A DNA stretch of 64,000 nucleotides from Carya illinoinensis (GCF_018687715.1 NC_056757.1:3571501-3635500), one strand, 5' to 3'. Positions 1 through 11,827 are shown, counted from the stretch's first letter. The notes: generated by a model from the sequence alone, not told the origin. A program made the numbers and translations.

Positions 1-504
1 TACTAAAAGGTATTCTATATCTACATTGGTATGAACAATAATACTTCTAATGAAAATTGTTACTCTTACCACTAGGGTAACAATTTAGCTTCCAAGCTGA
101 ATTCTCAAGCACCACAATTAATAGAAACAATGACTCGTTTGACTCAAACAATGTACAATTTACCAACTCCAATGACTTGACCTACTCCAAAATAACAATA
201 ATGCAATACTACCATCAATTGCAATCAGATCAACGTTAACTATGTTTACCTCAACTAATTCTTCATCCATCGGGAAATTCTGATCCTCTTGATTGTTATC
301 TCCCTTAGGATTCCGAGGTATTCTATCACGAGTCATGTGTCCCTTCTTGAAACACACGAGCATATATATTAAAACCACATACTACCCTTCATACCTTAAG
401 AAATTCAAGCCTACTGACGACTAAAATTTCAAGCCTAATGTTTGGTGCATTTCCTAAGGACATGTGGATTTACTGCCCAGAGACGTATTGCTCTGATACC
501 ACCC
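1..504 (-). mobile_element. Partial internal region of an array unit
   Basis: Identical to 5372-5875. The window starts inside this internal region, so the array continues leftward. It includes the PBS at 490-501 and the relic frame at 160-378. Confidence 0.85.
490..501 (-). other. Primer-binding site (tRNA-iMet type)
   Basis: On the minus strand it reads TGGTATCAGAGC, three bases after the LTR terminus. This is the usual complement of the initiator tRNA-Met 3' end in plant LTR retrotransposons, and it fixes the element orientation. Confidence 0.85.
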
Positions 505-1086
505 TGTGACGCCCCCAAATTCCGTTTGGGATTGGACGGACATTTGAAGCGTCGAGACATGCAACACAAGGTTACCTGCCCCCGTTCATGACATATAAGA
601 TGCAATAATCCTAACATGCATCTAACATTATGCAATATTCGCAGCGGATAATTTTTTTTTTTCTTTAGCAATACTATGCACCAAACTGAAAATATCCCAA
701 AGTATTGGAGATGCAACTCCATCGTACAAGTAGTAATTTAACTACTATATTAACATTAACGACGCACCGTCCTTCAGTCGACTGTGTCTAGTTGGTCAGC
801 TCCTGATCTTCCTTCAGGTCCTGTAACAAGATCTACCATTCGGGGGGAATGGTAGTTGGGACTACCACAGTGAGATTTGATTACAAATCTCAGCAAGTTA
901 ACAAAAAACTTCCATACAGACTAATGATGCATGTATGACAGTAAAAGCATAAATGCATAATCAAATTCACAAGTAATTAAATCATAACTTAGCGTACAAC
1001 ATAGCATAATTGATATAGCTTAACTTGAATCATGAACTAAACTTGACTTAGCATGAACTTGCTCTGAAACTTGAATTAACATGAAA

Positions 1087-1517
1087 AATACATACTCCAC
1101 AGTTGTTGTGGCCCCATGTATTCTACGTGTAAATACATACTCCACAGTTGTTGTGGCCCCATGTATTCTTCACAAACTTGACTTAACATTAAAAATACAT
1201 ACTCCACAGTTGTTGTGGCCCCATGTATTCTACATAAACTTGACTTAACATGAAAAATACATACTCCACAGTTGTTGTGGCCCCATGTATTTTACGCATC
1301 ACATTGGTAGTTAAATACATACTCCACAGTTGTTGTGGCCCCATGTATTCTACACAACTTGACTTAACATTTAAAATACATACTCCACAGTTGTTGTGGC
1401 CCCATGTATTCTACGTGTAAATACATACTCCACAGTTGTTGTGGCCCCATGTATTCTACACAAACTCAATGCAGTTAAATACATACTCCACAGTTGTTGT
1501 GGCCCCATGTATTCTAC
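1087..1517. repeat. Hairpin minisatellite in LTR A (8 units)
   Basis: A core of about 35-40 bp is repeated eight times, separated by short linkers such as AACTTGACTTAACAT. Each core is an imperfect palindrome: outer arms AATACAT and ATGTATT, inner arms CCACA and TGTGG. The palindromic core is almost invariant while the linkers vary. Confidence 0.9.
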
Positions 1518-3009
1518 ATAAAGTTGACTTGAACATAACTTGAAATACATGACCAACTTGAGAGAGAAACATTTCGTAACATGGCATAACATATAATAAA
1601 CAACATATTTAACATGACATACTTGCAACAATGAATATTACATGACTTGACATACATGTAATAGATGGCATACTTAGCATGACGTACTTGTAACGTACAA
1701 TAATACATGACAGAATATATTATGTAACAGATAAAAACTGATGACAGAATAAATTCTGTATAACAGACAATTACGTGATAACTTAGCATGGCATGACATA
1801 TATAATAACACATATACATATACTGTAGTTCCTTTACTTAGCACACATACACAGTAGACTGCTAGTAAGTTAAAAGCTAACTTACCTCGATCTCCGCGGT
1901 TCTTATAAAACTTCAAGCGCGATCACGAGGAACATCGACGGGCTAACCCGTGCGTCGCTCGCTGCTCGTCACGGTTAAGCGTCAGAGGAACGTACGTGGC
2001 GGTAACACCGCGTACGGTGGCTGTCCACCACGTAAAGTGGTAGTTTGAGCTTGAGAAAAGCTAGGCGTGGCCTTGGAAGGCTCATGGTGGCCTCGTGGTG
2101 GTCGAAGGTGGCGGAGCACAGCGGCATCATGCCGTGAACAGTAAATCCGAAAGCTAGGAGTTCGCTTGAGGTGGATGAAAGCCATAGAACTTCATGGGAA
2201 GCTAGGGAAAGGTAGATGAACATGTGGTGGAGCTGTGGTGGCGAGGTGGTGGCCATACGGTGGCTCACGGCGGCGGATCGGCCGTTTGAAGCCATTTTCG
2301 GCCTTGGAGAGTGAGGGAGAGTGAGAGCTCCACATAGCTCCGTTGGCTATGAAATTTCTTGGGGAAGTTCGTGGTGATGAGAGGAACAAGGTGGTGGTGG
2401 TGAAACACCATGGGTGGCCGTGTACGGTGGTGCACGGCGGTGCAACCGAACGTGTGTGTGTGAAGACCCATCGGAGAAAAAGTGAGAGTTAGGGAAAAAG
2501 AAGGACATGGGGAGGAAGCCCTTGACATGGTGGTTCTAATGGTGGTGCTTGGTGGCCGTTTCAACCGTGTATGGTGGTCCAAAGAGGTGAAAAAAGGTTG
2601 AGGACCCATTTCTTTGAAGGGAGATAGAGAGAGACTCGGTGGCCGGAAAAACACACCACCGGTGCAGTTCTGGTCGCCGGTGAGAGGGGGTCACGCCGGT
2701 GTGGGAGGTGAGGCAAGGTGGCCGGAGGTGGCGCCGGCTGGAGCTTCAACCGATCGGACATGGAGGTCCATGCACAGTGAAGAGCACGGCTGGACGTGCA
2801 CGAGGGAGAGAGAAGAGAGAAAAAAAAAAAGAAAAGAAAAAGAGAAAAGACTGAAGGGAAAGGGTAGGGGCCTGGGTAATTAATCTCAGTCTTACACTTC
2901 GGGATCCTCAAAAAGATCTAACGATGAGTTTAAAACACTGATTTGAAAATGCGTAAGTATTTTATTTAAAATAAACACTTTAATAAAACACTAAGAGAAA
3001 TTAAGATAG

Positions 3010-3363
3010 AATATTATTTTATAAACTAAGGTTTATAAAATAATATTTTCTTCATCATTATATAAAATGATAAAGTATCATTAATTAATCAAAGTGCATA
3101 AAACACTTAAACAAAACACTGAGAGGAATTAATATAGAATATTATTTTATAAACTTTTAGTTTATAAAATAATATTTCTTCATCATTATCTAAATTGATA
3201 ATGTATCATTAATCACTCAAAGAGGATAAAACCATTTAATTTAAATAAGAGTTTTCAACGTAAAGTTAAACCTCTTAATATTTTAAAACAACTAAAATAT
3301 TTAATATAAGATATTATCCACAATTATAATATTTTCAGAGCTCATTAAAATATTATAATTGTG
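3010..3363. repeat. Three perfect 17-bp-arm inverted repeats in LTR A
   Basis: Arms 3010-3026/3031-3047 (4-nt loop) and 3138-3154/3160-3176 (5-nt loop) share the sequence AATATTATTTTATAAAC. The third pair is 3319-3335/3347-3363 with arm CACAATTATAATATTTT. The first two lie in a roughly 125-bp tandem duplication that has drifted outside the arms. Copies recur in LTR B at 8381-8418, 8509-8547 and 8690-8734. They are absent from LTR C. Confidence 0.88.
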
Positions 3364-3658
3364 CTACATTAAAATATATTTATCTAATAATAATGAAAAT
3401 ATATCCTATAGATATATTCATAATATTTAAAATATTCGTAAGCATTAAAATATCTATCTTATTTTGAAATCCGCAAGATAGTTTTCAGAACACGTCAACG
3501 AGATACAGTACGTAGAATAAGTTTCAATACGTAGATCGAGGCTCATAAAGAAGAAGAAGAAAGGAGCGGATATTACAATAAACTAACTTATAGAGTTTTC
3601 ACGGGGTTCCTAAAGTCAATAGAAATTCCTTAAATTAAATTTCTAGCGGGTTGTTACA

Positions 3659-3671
3659 ATCTCCCCTCCTA
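3659..3671 (-). other. Polypurine tract before LTR A
   Basis: The minus strand reads TAGGAGGGGAGAT immediately before the LTR terminus TGTAACAACC. This is where plus-strand DNA synthesis is primed in LTR elements. An identical tract lies at 9030-9042 before LTR B. Confidence 0.8.
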
Positions 3672-4175
3672 AAAAAAAGATTTCGTCCTCGAAATCGAAG
3701 TAAGTAAGAAATAACAATTTAATGAAGAGGTGTTGCTTACCAACCTATTGTCTATCCCGTATATAAAAAAAACCTTTGAGATTATGTCATTCCTTAACTC
3801 TCTTACTTAAATCAACAATTAGATTATACTTTTTTTGCACAATGTTGGCCAATTTGTAACGACATACTCTCCAAACCTTAAAACTTTAAGTAAATAATCT
3901 TCCGAAACTCTTCTTTAGAAAAGTATAGGTGATATACTTTAAATGTTCTTGTAAATACCAAAGTTAGTAGAGAATTCATCAAAATTAAATCGTTAACCTC
4001 TCTCTCTCTTTTAAACAAAAATCGGTGGCACTCTGTTTTAGACCAGACAACTCTGATCCGCGTGATTTTTATAGGTTTTCTGTAGTTGTCAGGCGCCGCA
4101 TAGCTATGACACTACTTTGTTCTTATCTCTTGTACAGAAATGCTTCACGAGAGATGATTCATCATAATTTTTCTC

Positions 4176-4184
4176 TATAAAAGG
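4176..4184 (+). promoter_or_regulatory. TATA box of the antisense ORF, copy 1
   Basis: TATAAAAGG lies 108 bp before the ATG. A C/T-rich leader (CATCTTCTTTCTCATCTCAT) follows, as in many plant 5' UTRs. This orientation is opposite to the retrotransposon. Confidence 0.6.
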
Positions 4185-4283
4185 ATTACTCAGTTCATCT
4201 TCTTTCTCATCTCATCTTCTTCACTTTTCTGAAATTAGTCTGCATTCTTACTCTGCAATCTCTTTCTGCTTACTCACTTTGCA

Positions 4284-4712
4284 ATGGCTCAGCAATCTTC
4301 TCATTGCCAAAACATGAGGTATTCTGCACCTCGTTCCCCAGTTATTTCTGCTTCTTCCGTAGGTGCTATTATGCAATCAAATAATGATCTGACTAATAAG
4401 TCAGAAACTGAACTTATCTACGAGCTTGTGAGTCTCGGTACTCGATACTCATCAGCCATTGTCGCATATTCTCAGCGACTGCAATCCAGGACTGGTGGGG
4501 TTGACAAACTCCACGAGAGTATTTCTATCCTTCAGAGGCTTCTTATGGAATCCAACATGAAGATAGAAGCAGTAAAGCGAGAGAACAGAGATTTAAAATC
4601 TTTGCTTAACTCTTCTTTTCGAGTGGCTACTCCTTTAAATAGGAGAGGCATGCAGATTTTTGAAGAGCAAGAACGTTTAAAGATTGAGGCAAAGAGCCTC
4701 AAATTTCTGTAA
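4284..4712 (+). CDS. Antisense ORF of the LARD-like element, unknown function, copy 1
   Basis: This 142-residue frame runs opposite to the element that carries it. I do not recognise the protein. Residues 1-45 are serine/asparagine/glutamine-rich. Residues about 45-65 and 75-110 look helical, and the latter (HESISILQRLL, then KREN and LKSLL) has a leucine pattern compatible with a short coiled coil. A second charged helix (FEEQERLKIEAKS) ends the protein. There is no signal peptide or membrane segment. A TATA box and pyrimidine-rich leader precede the first ATG, and AATAAA follows the stop by 14 bases, so the frame has the parts of a short intronless gene. Additional antisense ORFs are known in plant Ty3/gypsy elements, mainly the Tat/Ogre group. 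Whether this is one of those or a captured host exon is open. Both copies are intact, but the duplication is too recent for that to show constraint. Confidence 0.55.
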   Translation: MAQQSSHCQNMRYSAPRSPVISASSVGAIMQSNNDLTNKSETELIYELVSLGTRYSSAIVAYSQRLQSRTGGVDKLHESISILQRLLMESNMKIEAVKRENRDLKSLLNSSFRVATPLNRRGMQIFEEQERLKIEAKSLKFL

Positions 4713-4726
4713 TTTTGCTTTATGAT

Positions 4727-4732
4727 AATAAA
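4727..4732 (+). terminator. Poly(A) signal after the antisense ORF
   Basis: AATAAA lies 14 bases after the TAA stop. It is followed at 4742-4761 by the perfect inverted repeat CACAAATAT-tc-ATATTTGTG. The same pair recurs 5371 bp downstream. Confidence 0.45.
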
Positions 4733-5530
4733 ATAATACTTCACAAATATTCATATTTGTGTTTCTATCTTCTGGTATATGTTTTATGTACTTCATTTTA
4801 TTTCTTTTAGGGATTTTCATATATATGACATGATCCAATGACTCATATAAATATGCATTTAATCATGCATATCCAAACTCTCAATAATCTTCAAGTTAAT
4901 AAAAACCTTAAGGAGTTCTACTGGTCTAGGACTAACTTACTTCTTTATAATCGCAATAATCAGTCATCTTCCTAGGTGGTACTTTGATAACTGACCAGTT
5001 AATAACTTAAACTTGAAACTTTCTCTCTTATGATTGTCATAACTCTTCTATCCATCATAAGTTATCAATTATTCTAACTCTAAATGATTTGTTCCTAATG
5101 TTCACATAAATCCTCAAGACCAAGATTTTACTCTCCATATAATAGTTTTCAAAAGAAGATCGATCTATGTATCCATAAAGATAATGCTTTGCCAGAAATC
5201 ATTTACTGGCGGCGTGGTAATACTATTATCATAAATAAATTCTATTAAGGCTAAAGTTTCTCCTAATCAAATTACTCTTCCAAACACAATTTCTATCGTA
5301 TTCTCCGAATTAAAACAATTCTCCAAATATGTGGAATACCATTTATCAATCCTACATATCCTTTCTCATATTACTAAAAGGTATTCTATATCTACATTGG
5401 TATGAACAATAATACTTCTAATGAAAATTGTTACTCTTACCACTAGGGTAACAATTTAGCTTCCAAGCTGAATTCTCAAGCACCACAATTAATAGAAACA
5501 ATGACTCGTTTGACTCAAACAATGTACAAT

Positions 5531-5749
5531 TTACCAACTCCAATGACTTGACCTACTCCAAAATAACAATAATGCAATACTACCATCAATTGCAATCAGA
5601 TCAACGTTAACTATGTTTACCTCAACTAATTCTTCATCCATCGGGAAATTCTGATCCTCTTGATTGTTATCTCCCTTAGGATTCCGAGGTATTCTATCAC
5701 GAGTCATGTGTCCCTTCTTGAAACACACGAGCATATATATTAAAACCAC
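5531..5749 (-). pseudogene. Possible gag zinc-knuckle relic (also at 160-378 and 10902-11120)
   Basis: A 72-codon minus-strand frame, in the element's own sense direction and near its PBS, contains CFKKGHMTRDRIP. That resembles a retroviral CCHC knuckle that has lost two of its cysteines. An acidic stretch follows. The rest has no visible similarity. If real, it is the only remaining trace of gag. The match is short and the call is weak. Confidence 0.3.
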
Positions 5750-5860
5750 ATACTACCCTTCATACCTTAAGAAATTCAAGCCTACTGACGACTAAAATTT
5801 CAAGCCTAATGTTTGGTGCATTTCCTAAGGACATGTGGATTTACTGCCCAGAGACGTATT

Positions 5861-5872
5861 GCTCTGATACCA
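5861..5872 (-). other. Primer-binding site (tRNA-iMet type), second copy
   Basis: Same 12-base sequence and spacing as at 490-501, beside LTR B. Confidence 0.85.
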
Positions 5873-5875
5873 CCC

Positions 5876-8800
5876 TGTGACGCCCCCAAATTCCGTTTGG
5901 GATTGGACGGACATTTGAAGCGTCGAGACATGCAACACAAGGTTACCTGCCCCCGTTCATGACATATAAGATGCAATAATCCTAACATGCATCTAACATT
6001 ATGCAATATTCGCAGCGGATAATTTTTTTTTTTCTTTAGCAATACTATGCACCAAACTGAAAATATCCCAAAGTATTGGAGATGCAACTCCATCGTACAA
6101 GTAGTAATTTAACTACTATATTAACATTAACGACGCACCGTCCTTCAGTCGACTGTGTCTAGTTGGTCAGCTCCTGATCTTCCTTCAGGTCCTGTAACAA
6201 GATCTACCATTCGGGGGGAATGGTAGTTGGGACTACCACAGTGAGATTTGATTACAAATCTCAGCAAGTTAACAAAAAACTTCCATACAGACTAATGATG
6301 CATGTATGACAGTAAAAGCATAAATGCATAATCAAATTCACAAGTAATTAAATCATAACTTAGCGTACAACATAGCATAATTGATATAGCTTAACTTGAA
6401 TCATGAACTAAACTTGACTTAGCATGAACTTGCTCTGAAACTTGAATTAACATGAAAAATACATACTCCACAGTTGTTGTGGCCCCATGTATTCTACGTG
6501 TAAATACATACTCCACAGTTGTTGTGGCCCCATGTATTCTTCACAAACTTGACTTAACATTAAAAATACATACTCCACAGTTGTTGTGGCCCCATGTATT
6601 CTACATAAACTTGACTTAACATGAAAAATACATACTCCACAGTTGTTGTGGCCCCATGTATTTTACGCATCACATTGGTAGTTAAATACATACTCCACAG
6701 TTGTTGTGGCCCCATGTATTCTACACAACTTGACTTAACATTTAAAATACATACTCCACAGTTGTTGTGGCCCCATGTATTCTACGTGTAAATACATACT
6801 CCACAGTTGTTGTGGCCCCATGTATTCTACACAAACTCAATGCAGTTAAATACATACTCCACAGTTGTTGTGGCCCCATGTATTCTACATAAAGTTGACT
6901 TGAACATAACTTGAAATACATGACCAACTTGAGAGAGAAACATTTCGTAACATGGCATAACATATAATAAACAACATATTTAACATGACATACTTGCAAC
7001 AATGAATATTACATGACTTGACATACATGTAATAGATGGCATACTTAGCATGACGTACTTGTAACGTACAATAATACATGACAGAATATATTATGTAACA
7101 GATAAAAACTGATGACAGAATAAATTCTGTATAACAGACAATTACGTGATAACTTAGCATGGCATGACATATATAATAACACATATACATATACTGTAGT
7201 TCCTTTACTTAGCACACATACACAGTAGACTGCTAGTAAGTTAAAAGCTAACTTACCTCGATCTCCGCGGTTCTTATAAAACTTCAAGCGCGATCACGAG
7301 GAACATCGACGGGCTAACCCGTGCGTCGCTCGCTGCTCGTCACGGTTAAGCGTCAGAGGAACGTACGTGGCGGTAACACCGCGTACGGTGGCTGTCCACC
7401 ACGTAAAGTGGTAGTTTGAGCTTGAGAAAAGCTAGGCGTGGCCTTGGAAGGCTCATGGTGGCCTCGTGGTGGTCGAAGGTGGCGGAGCACAGCGGCATCA
7501 TGCCGTGAACAGTAAATCCGAAAGCTAGGAGTTCGCTTGAGGTGGATGAAAGCCATAGAACTTCATGGGAAGCTAGGGAAAGGTAGATGAACATGTGGTG
7601 GAGCTGTGGTGGCGAGGTGGTGGCCATACGGTGGCTCACGGCGGCGGATCGGCCGTTTGAAGCCATTTTCGGCCTTGGAGAGTGAGGGAGAGTGAGAGCT
7701 CCACATAGCTCCGTTGGCTATGAAATTTCTTGGGGAAGTTCGTGGTGATGAGAGGAACAAGGTGGTGGTGGTGAAACACCATGGGTGGCCGTGTACGGTG
7801 GTGCACGGCGGTGCAACCGAACGTGTGTGTGTGAAGACCCATCGGAGAAAAAGTGAGAGTTAGGGAAAAAGAAGGACATGGGGAGGAAGCCCTTGACATG
7901 GTGGTTCTAATGGTGGTGCTTGGTGGCCGTTTCAACCGTGTATGGTGGTCCAAAGAGGTGAAAAAAGGTTGAGGACCCATTTCTTTGAAGGGAGATAGAG
8001 AGAGACTCGGTGGCCGGAAAAACACACCACCGGTGCAGTTCTGGTCACCGGTGAGAGGGGGTCACGCCGGTGTGGGAGGTGAGGCAAGGTGGCCGGAGGT
8101 GGCGCCGGCTGGAGCTTCAACCGATCGGACATGGAGGTCCATGCACAGTGAAGAGCACGGCTGGACGTGCACGAGGGAGAGAGAAGAGAGAAAAAAAAAA
8201 AGAAAAGAAAAAGAGAAAAGACTGAAGGGAAAGGGTAGGGGCCTGGGTAATTAATCTCAGTCTTACACTTCGGGATCCTCAAAAAGATCTAACGATGAGT
8301 TTAAAACACTGATTTGAAAATGCGTAAGTATTTTATTTAAAATAAACACTTTAATAAAACACTAAGAGAAATTAAGATAGAATATTATTTTATAAACTAA
8401 GGTTTATAAAATAATATTTTCTTCATCATTATATAAAATGATAAAGTATCATTAATTAATCAAAGTGCATAAAACACTTAAACAAAACACTGAGAGGAAT
8501 TAATATAGAATATTATTTTATAAACTTTTAGTTTATAAAATAATATTTCTTCATCATTATCTAAATTGATAATGTATCATTAATCACTCAAAGAGGATAA
8601 AACCATTTAATTTAAATAAGAGTTTTCAACGTAAAGTTAAACCTCTTAATATTTTAAAACAACTAAAATATTTAATATAAGATATTATCCACAATTATAA
8701 TATTTTCAGAGCTCATTAAAATATTATAATTGTGCTACATTAAAATATATTTATCTAATAATAATGAAAATATATCCTATAGATATATTCATAATATTTA

Positions 8801-9029
8801 AAATATTCGTAAGCATTAAAATATCTATCTTATTTTGAAATCCGCAAGATAGTTTTCAGAACACGTCAACGAGATACAGTACGTAGAATAAGTTTCAATA
8901 CGTAGATCGAGGCTCATAAAGAAGAAGAAGAAAGGAGCGGATATTACAATAAACTAACTTATAGAGTTTTCACGGGGTTCCTAAAGTCAATAGAAATTCC
9001 TTAAATTAAATTTCTAGCGGGTTGTTACA
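5876..9029 (-). repeat. LTR B of the tandem array (3154 bp)
   Basis: This is LTR A shifted by exactly 5371 bp. The only difference I found is one G/A change near 8048. It is shared by the two neighbouring element copies, as expected for an array in which elements share LTRs. Confidence 0.88.
6458..6888. repeat. Hairpin minisatellite in LTR B (8 units)
   Basis: Identical in copy number and arrangement to the array in LTR A, shifted by 5371 bp. Confidence 0.9.
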
Positions 9030-9546
9030 ATCTCCCCTCCTAAAAAAAAGATTTCGTCCTCGAAATCGAAGTAAGTAAGAAATAACAATTTAATGAAGAG
9101 GTGTTGCTTACCAACCTATTGTCTATCCCGTATATAAAAAAAACCTTTGAGATTATGTCATTCCTTAACTCTCTTACTTAAATCAACAATTAGATTATAC
9201 TTTTTTTGCACAATGTTGGCCAATTTGTAACGACATACTCTCCAAACCTTAAAACTTTAAGTAAATAATCTTCCGAAACTCTTCTTTAGAAAAGTATAGG
9301 TGATATACTTTAAATGTTCTTGTAAATACCAAAGTTAGTAGAGAATTCATCAAAATTAAATCGTTAACCTCTCTCTCTCTTTTAAACAAAAATCGGTGGC
9401 ACTCTGTTTTAGACCAGACAACTCTGATCCGCGTGATTTTTATAGGTTTTCTGTAGTTGTCAGGCGCCGCATAGCTATGACACTACTTTGTTCTTATCTC
9501 TTGTACAGAAATGCTTCACGAGAGATGATTCATCATAATTTTTCTC

Positions 9547-9555
9547 TATAAAAGG
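9547..9555 (+). promoter_or_regulatory. TATA box of the antisense ORF, copy 2
   Basis: Identical TATAAAAGG and leader, shifted by 5371 bp from copy 1. Confidence 0.6.
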
Positions 9556-9654
9556 ATTACTCAGTTCATCTTCTTTCTCATCTCATCTTCTTCACTTTTC
9601 TGAAATTAGTCTGCATTCTTACTCTGCAATCTCTTTCTGCTTACTCACTTTGCA

Positions 9655-10083
9655 ATGGCTCAGCAATCTTCTCATTGCCAAAACATGAGGTATTCTGCAC
9701 CTCGTTCCCCAGTTATTTCTGCTTCTTCCGTAGGTGCTATTATGCAATCAAATAATGATCTGACTAATAAGTCAGAAACTGAACTTATCTACGAGCTTGT
9801 GAGTCTCGGTACTCGATACTCATCAGCCATTGTCGCATATTCTCAGCGACTGCAATCCAGGACTGGTGGGGTTGACAAACTCCACGAGAGTATTTCTATC
9901 CTTCAGAGGCTTCTTATGGAATCCAACATGAAGATAGAAGCAGTAAAGCGAGAGAACAGAGATTTAAAATCTTTGCTTAACTCTTCTTTTCGAGTGGCTA
10001 CTCCTTTAAATAGGAGAGGCATGCAGATTTTTGAAGAGCAAGAACGTTTAAAGATTGAGGCAAAGAGCCTCAAATTTCTGTAA
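9655..10083 (+). CDS. Antisense ORF of the LARD-like element, unknown function, copy 2
   Basis: The protein is identical to that encoded at 4284-4712: 142 residues, low-complexity N-terminus, predicted coiled-coil centre and charged C-terminal helix. The same TATA box, leader and poly(A) signal flank it. Identity reflects recent duplication of the whole 5.4-kb unit, so it counts as one observation, not as independent conservation. Confidence 0.55.
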   Translation: MAQQSSHCQNMRYSAPRSPVISASSVGAIMQSNNDLTNKSETELIYELVSLGTRYSSAIVAYSQRLQSRTGGVDKLHESISILQRLLMESNMKIEAVKRENRDLKSLLNSSFRVATPLNRRGMQIFEEQERLKIEAKSLKFL

Positions 10084-11231
10084 TTTTGCTTTATGATAAT
10101 AAAATAATACTTCACAAATATTCATATTTGTGTTTCTATCTTCTGGTATATGTTTTATGTACTTCATTTTATTTCTTTTAGGGATTTTCATATATATGAC
10201 ATGATCCAATGACTCATATAAATATGCATTTAATCATGCATATCCAAACTCTCAATAATCTTCAAGTTAATAAAAACCTTAAGGAGTTCTACTGGTCTAG
10301 GACTAACTTACTTCTTTATAATCGCAATAATCAGTCATCTTCCTAGGTGGTACTTTGATAACTGACCAGTTAATAACTTAAACTTGAAACTTTCTCTCTT
10401 ATGATTGTCATAACTCTTCTATCCATTATAAGTTATCAATTATTCTAACTCTAAATGATTTGTTCCTAATGTTCACATAAATCCTCAAGACCAAGATTTT
10501 ACTCTCCATATAATAGTTTTCAAAAGAAGATCGATCTATGTATCCATAAAGATAATGCTTTGCCAGAAATCATTTACTGGCGGCGTGGTAATACTATTAT
10601 CATAAATAAATTCTATTAAGGCTAAAGTTTCTCCTAATCAAATTACTCTTCCAAACACAATTTCTATCGTATTCTCCGAATTAAAACAATTCTCCAAATA
10701 TGTGGAATACCATTTATCAATCCTACATATCCTTTCTCATATTACTAAAAGGTATTCTATATCTACATTGGTATGAACAATAATACTTCTAATGAAAATT
10801 GTTACTCTTACCACTAGGGTAACAATTTAGCTTCCAAGCTGAATTCTCAAGCACCACAATTAATAGAAACAATGACTCGTTTGACTCAAACAATGTACAA
10901 TTTACCAACTCCAATGACTTGACCTACTCCAAAATAACAATAATGCAATACTACCATCAATTGCAATCAGATCAACGTTAACTATGTTTACCTCAACTAA
11001 TTCTTCATCCATCGGGAAATTCTGATCCTCTTGATTGTTATCTCCCTTAGGATTCCGAGGTATTCTATCACGAGTCATGTGTCCCTTCTTGAAACACACG
11101 AGCATATATATTAAAACCACATACTACCCTTCATACCTTAAGAAATTCAAGCCTACTGACGACTAAAATTTCAAGCCTAATGTTTGGTGCATTTCCTAAG
11201 GACATGTGGATTTACTGCCCAGAGACGTATT

Positions 11232-11243
11232 GCTCTGATACCA
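11232..11243 (-). other. Primer-binding site (tRNA-iMet type), third copy
   Basis: Same 12-base sequence beside LTR C, so this LTR belongs to the same array despite its divergent U3. Confidence 0.85.
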
Positions 11244-11827
11244 CCCTGTGACGCCCCCAAATTCCGTTTGGGATTGGACGGACATTTGAAGCGTCGAGAC
11301 ATGCAACACAAGGTTACCTGCCCCCGTTCATGACATATAAGATGCAATAATCCTAACATGCATCTAACATTATGCAATATTCGCAGCGGATAATTTTTTT
11401 TTTCTTTAGCAATACTATGCACCAAACTGAAAATATCCCAAAGTATTGGAGATGCAACTCCATCGTACAAGTAGTAATTTAACTACTATATTAACATTAA
11501 CGACGCACCGTCCTTCAGTCGACTGTGTCTAGTTGGTCAGCTCCTGATCTTCCTTCAGGTCCTGTAACAAGATCTACCATTCGGGGGGAATGGTAGTTGG
11601 GACTACCACAGTGAGATTTGATTACAAATCTCAGCAAGTTAACAAAAAACTTCCATACAGACTAATGATGCATGTATGACAGTAAAAGCATAAATGCATA
11701 ATCAAATTCACAAGTAATTAAATCATAACTTAGCGTACAACATAGCATAATTGATATAGCTTAACTTGAATCATGAACTAAACTTGACTTAGCATGAACT
11801 TGCTCTGAAACTTGAATTAACATGAAA

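Larger units (their letters stand above)
505..3658 (-). repeat. LTR A of the tandem array (3154 bp)
   Basis: On the minus strand it begins TGTAACAACCCGC at 3658 and ends GGGCGTCACA at 505, the canonical TG...CA. A hairpin CCCAAA-TTCCG-TTTGGG lies just inside the 505 end. It contains a hairpin minisatellite (1087-1517), a GC-rich GGTGG-type tract with a purine run (about 1935-2880) and an AT-rich part with three long perfect inverted repeats (3010-3363). Minus-strand frames in the GC-rich part are proline/histidine/serine-rich, look like no known protein, and are not annotated. Confidence 0.87.
3659..5875 (-). mobile_element. Internal region, full unit 1 (2217 bp)
   Basis: Bounded by a polypurine tract beside LTR A and a tRNA-Met PBS beside LTR B. 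It carries a plus-strand (antisense) 142-codon ORF with promoter and poly(A) signals, and a weak gag zinc-knuckle relic on the minus strand. The rest is AT-rich non-coding sequence. Confidence 0.83.
9030..11246 (-). mobile_element. Internal region, full unit 2 (2217 bp)
   Basis: A copy of 3659-5875 with one visible substitution, near 10428. The antisense ORF and all element signals are kept. Confidence 0.83.

Noticed and set aside
1371..1916. Several overlapping minus-strand frames through the minisatellite and flank
   Set aside because: They are open only because the repeat lacks stops in those frames. Composition is repeat-driven and no domain is seen.
1975..2911. Pro/His/Ser-rich minus-strand frames in the GC-rich LTR tract
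   Set aside because: Low-complexity GGTGG-type DNA gives long frames by chance. There is no motif and the tract is absent from LTR C.
4532..4744. Minus-strand 70-codon frame opposite the antisense ORF
   Set aside because: It is a shadow of the plus-strand frame with no signals of its own.
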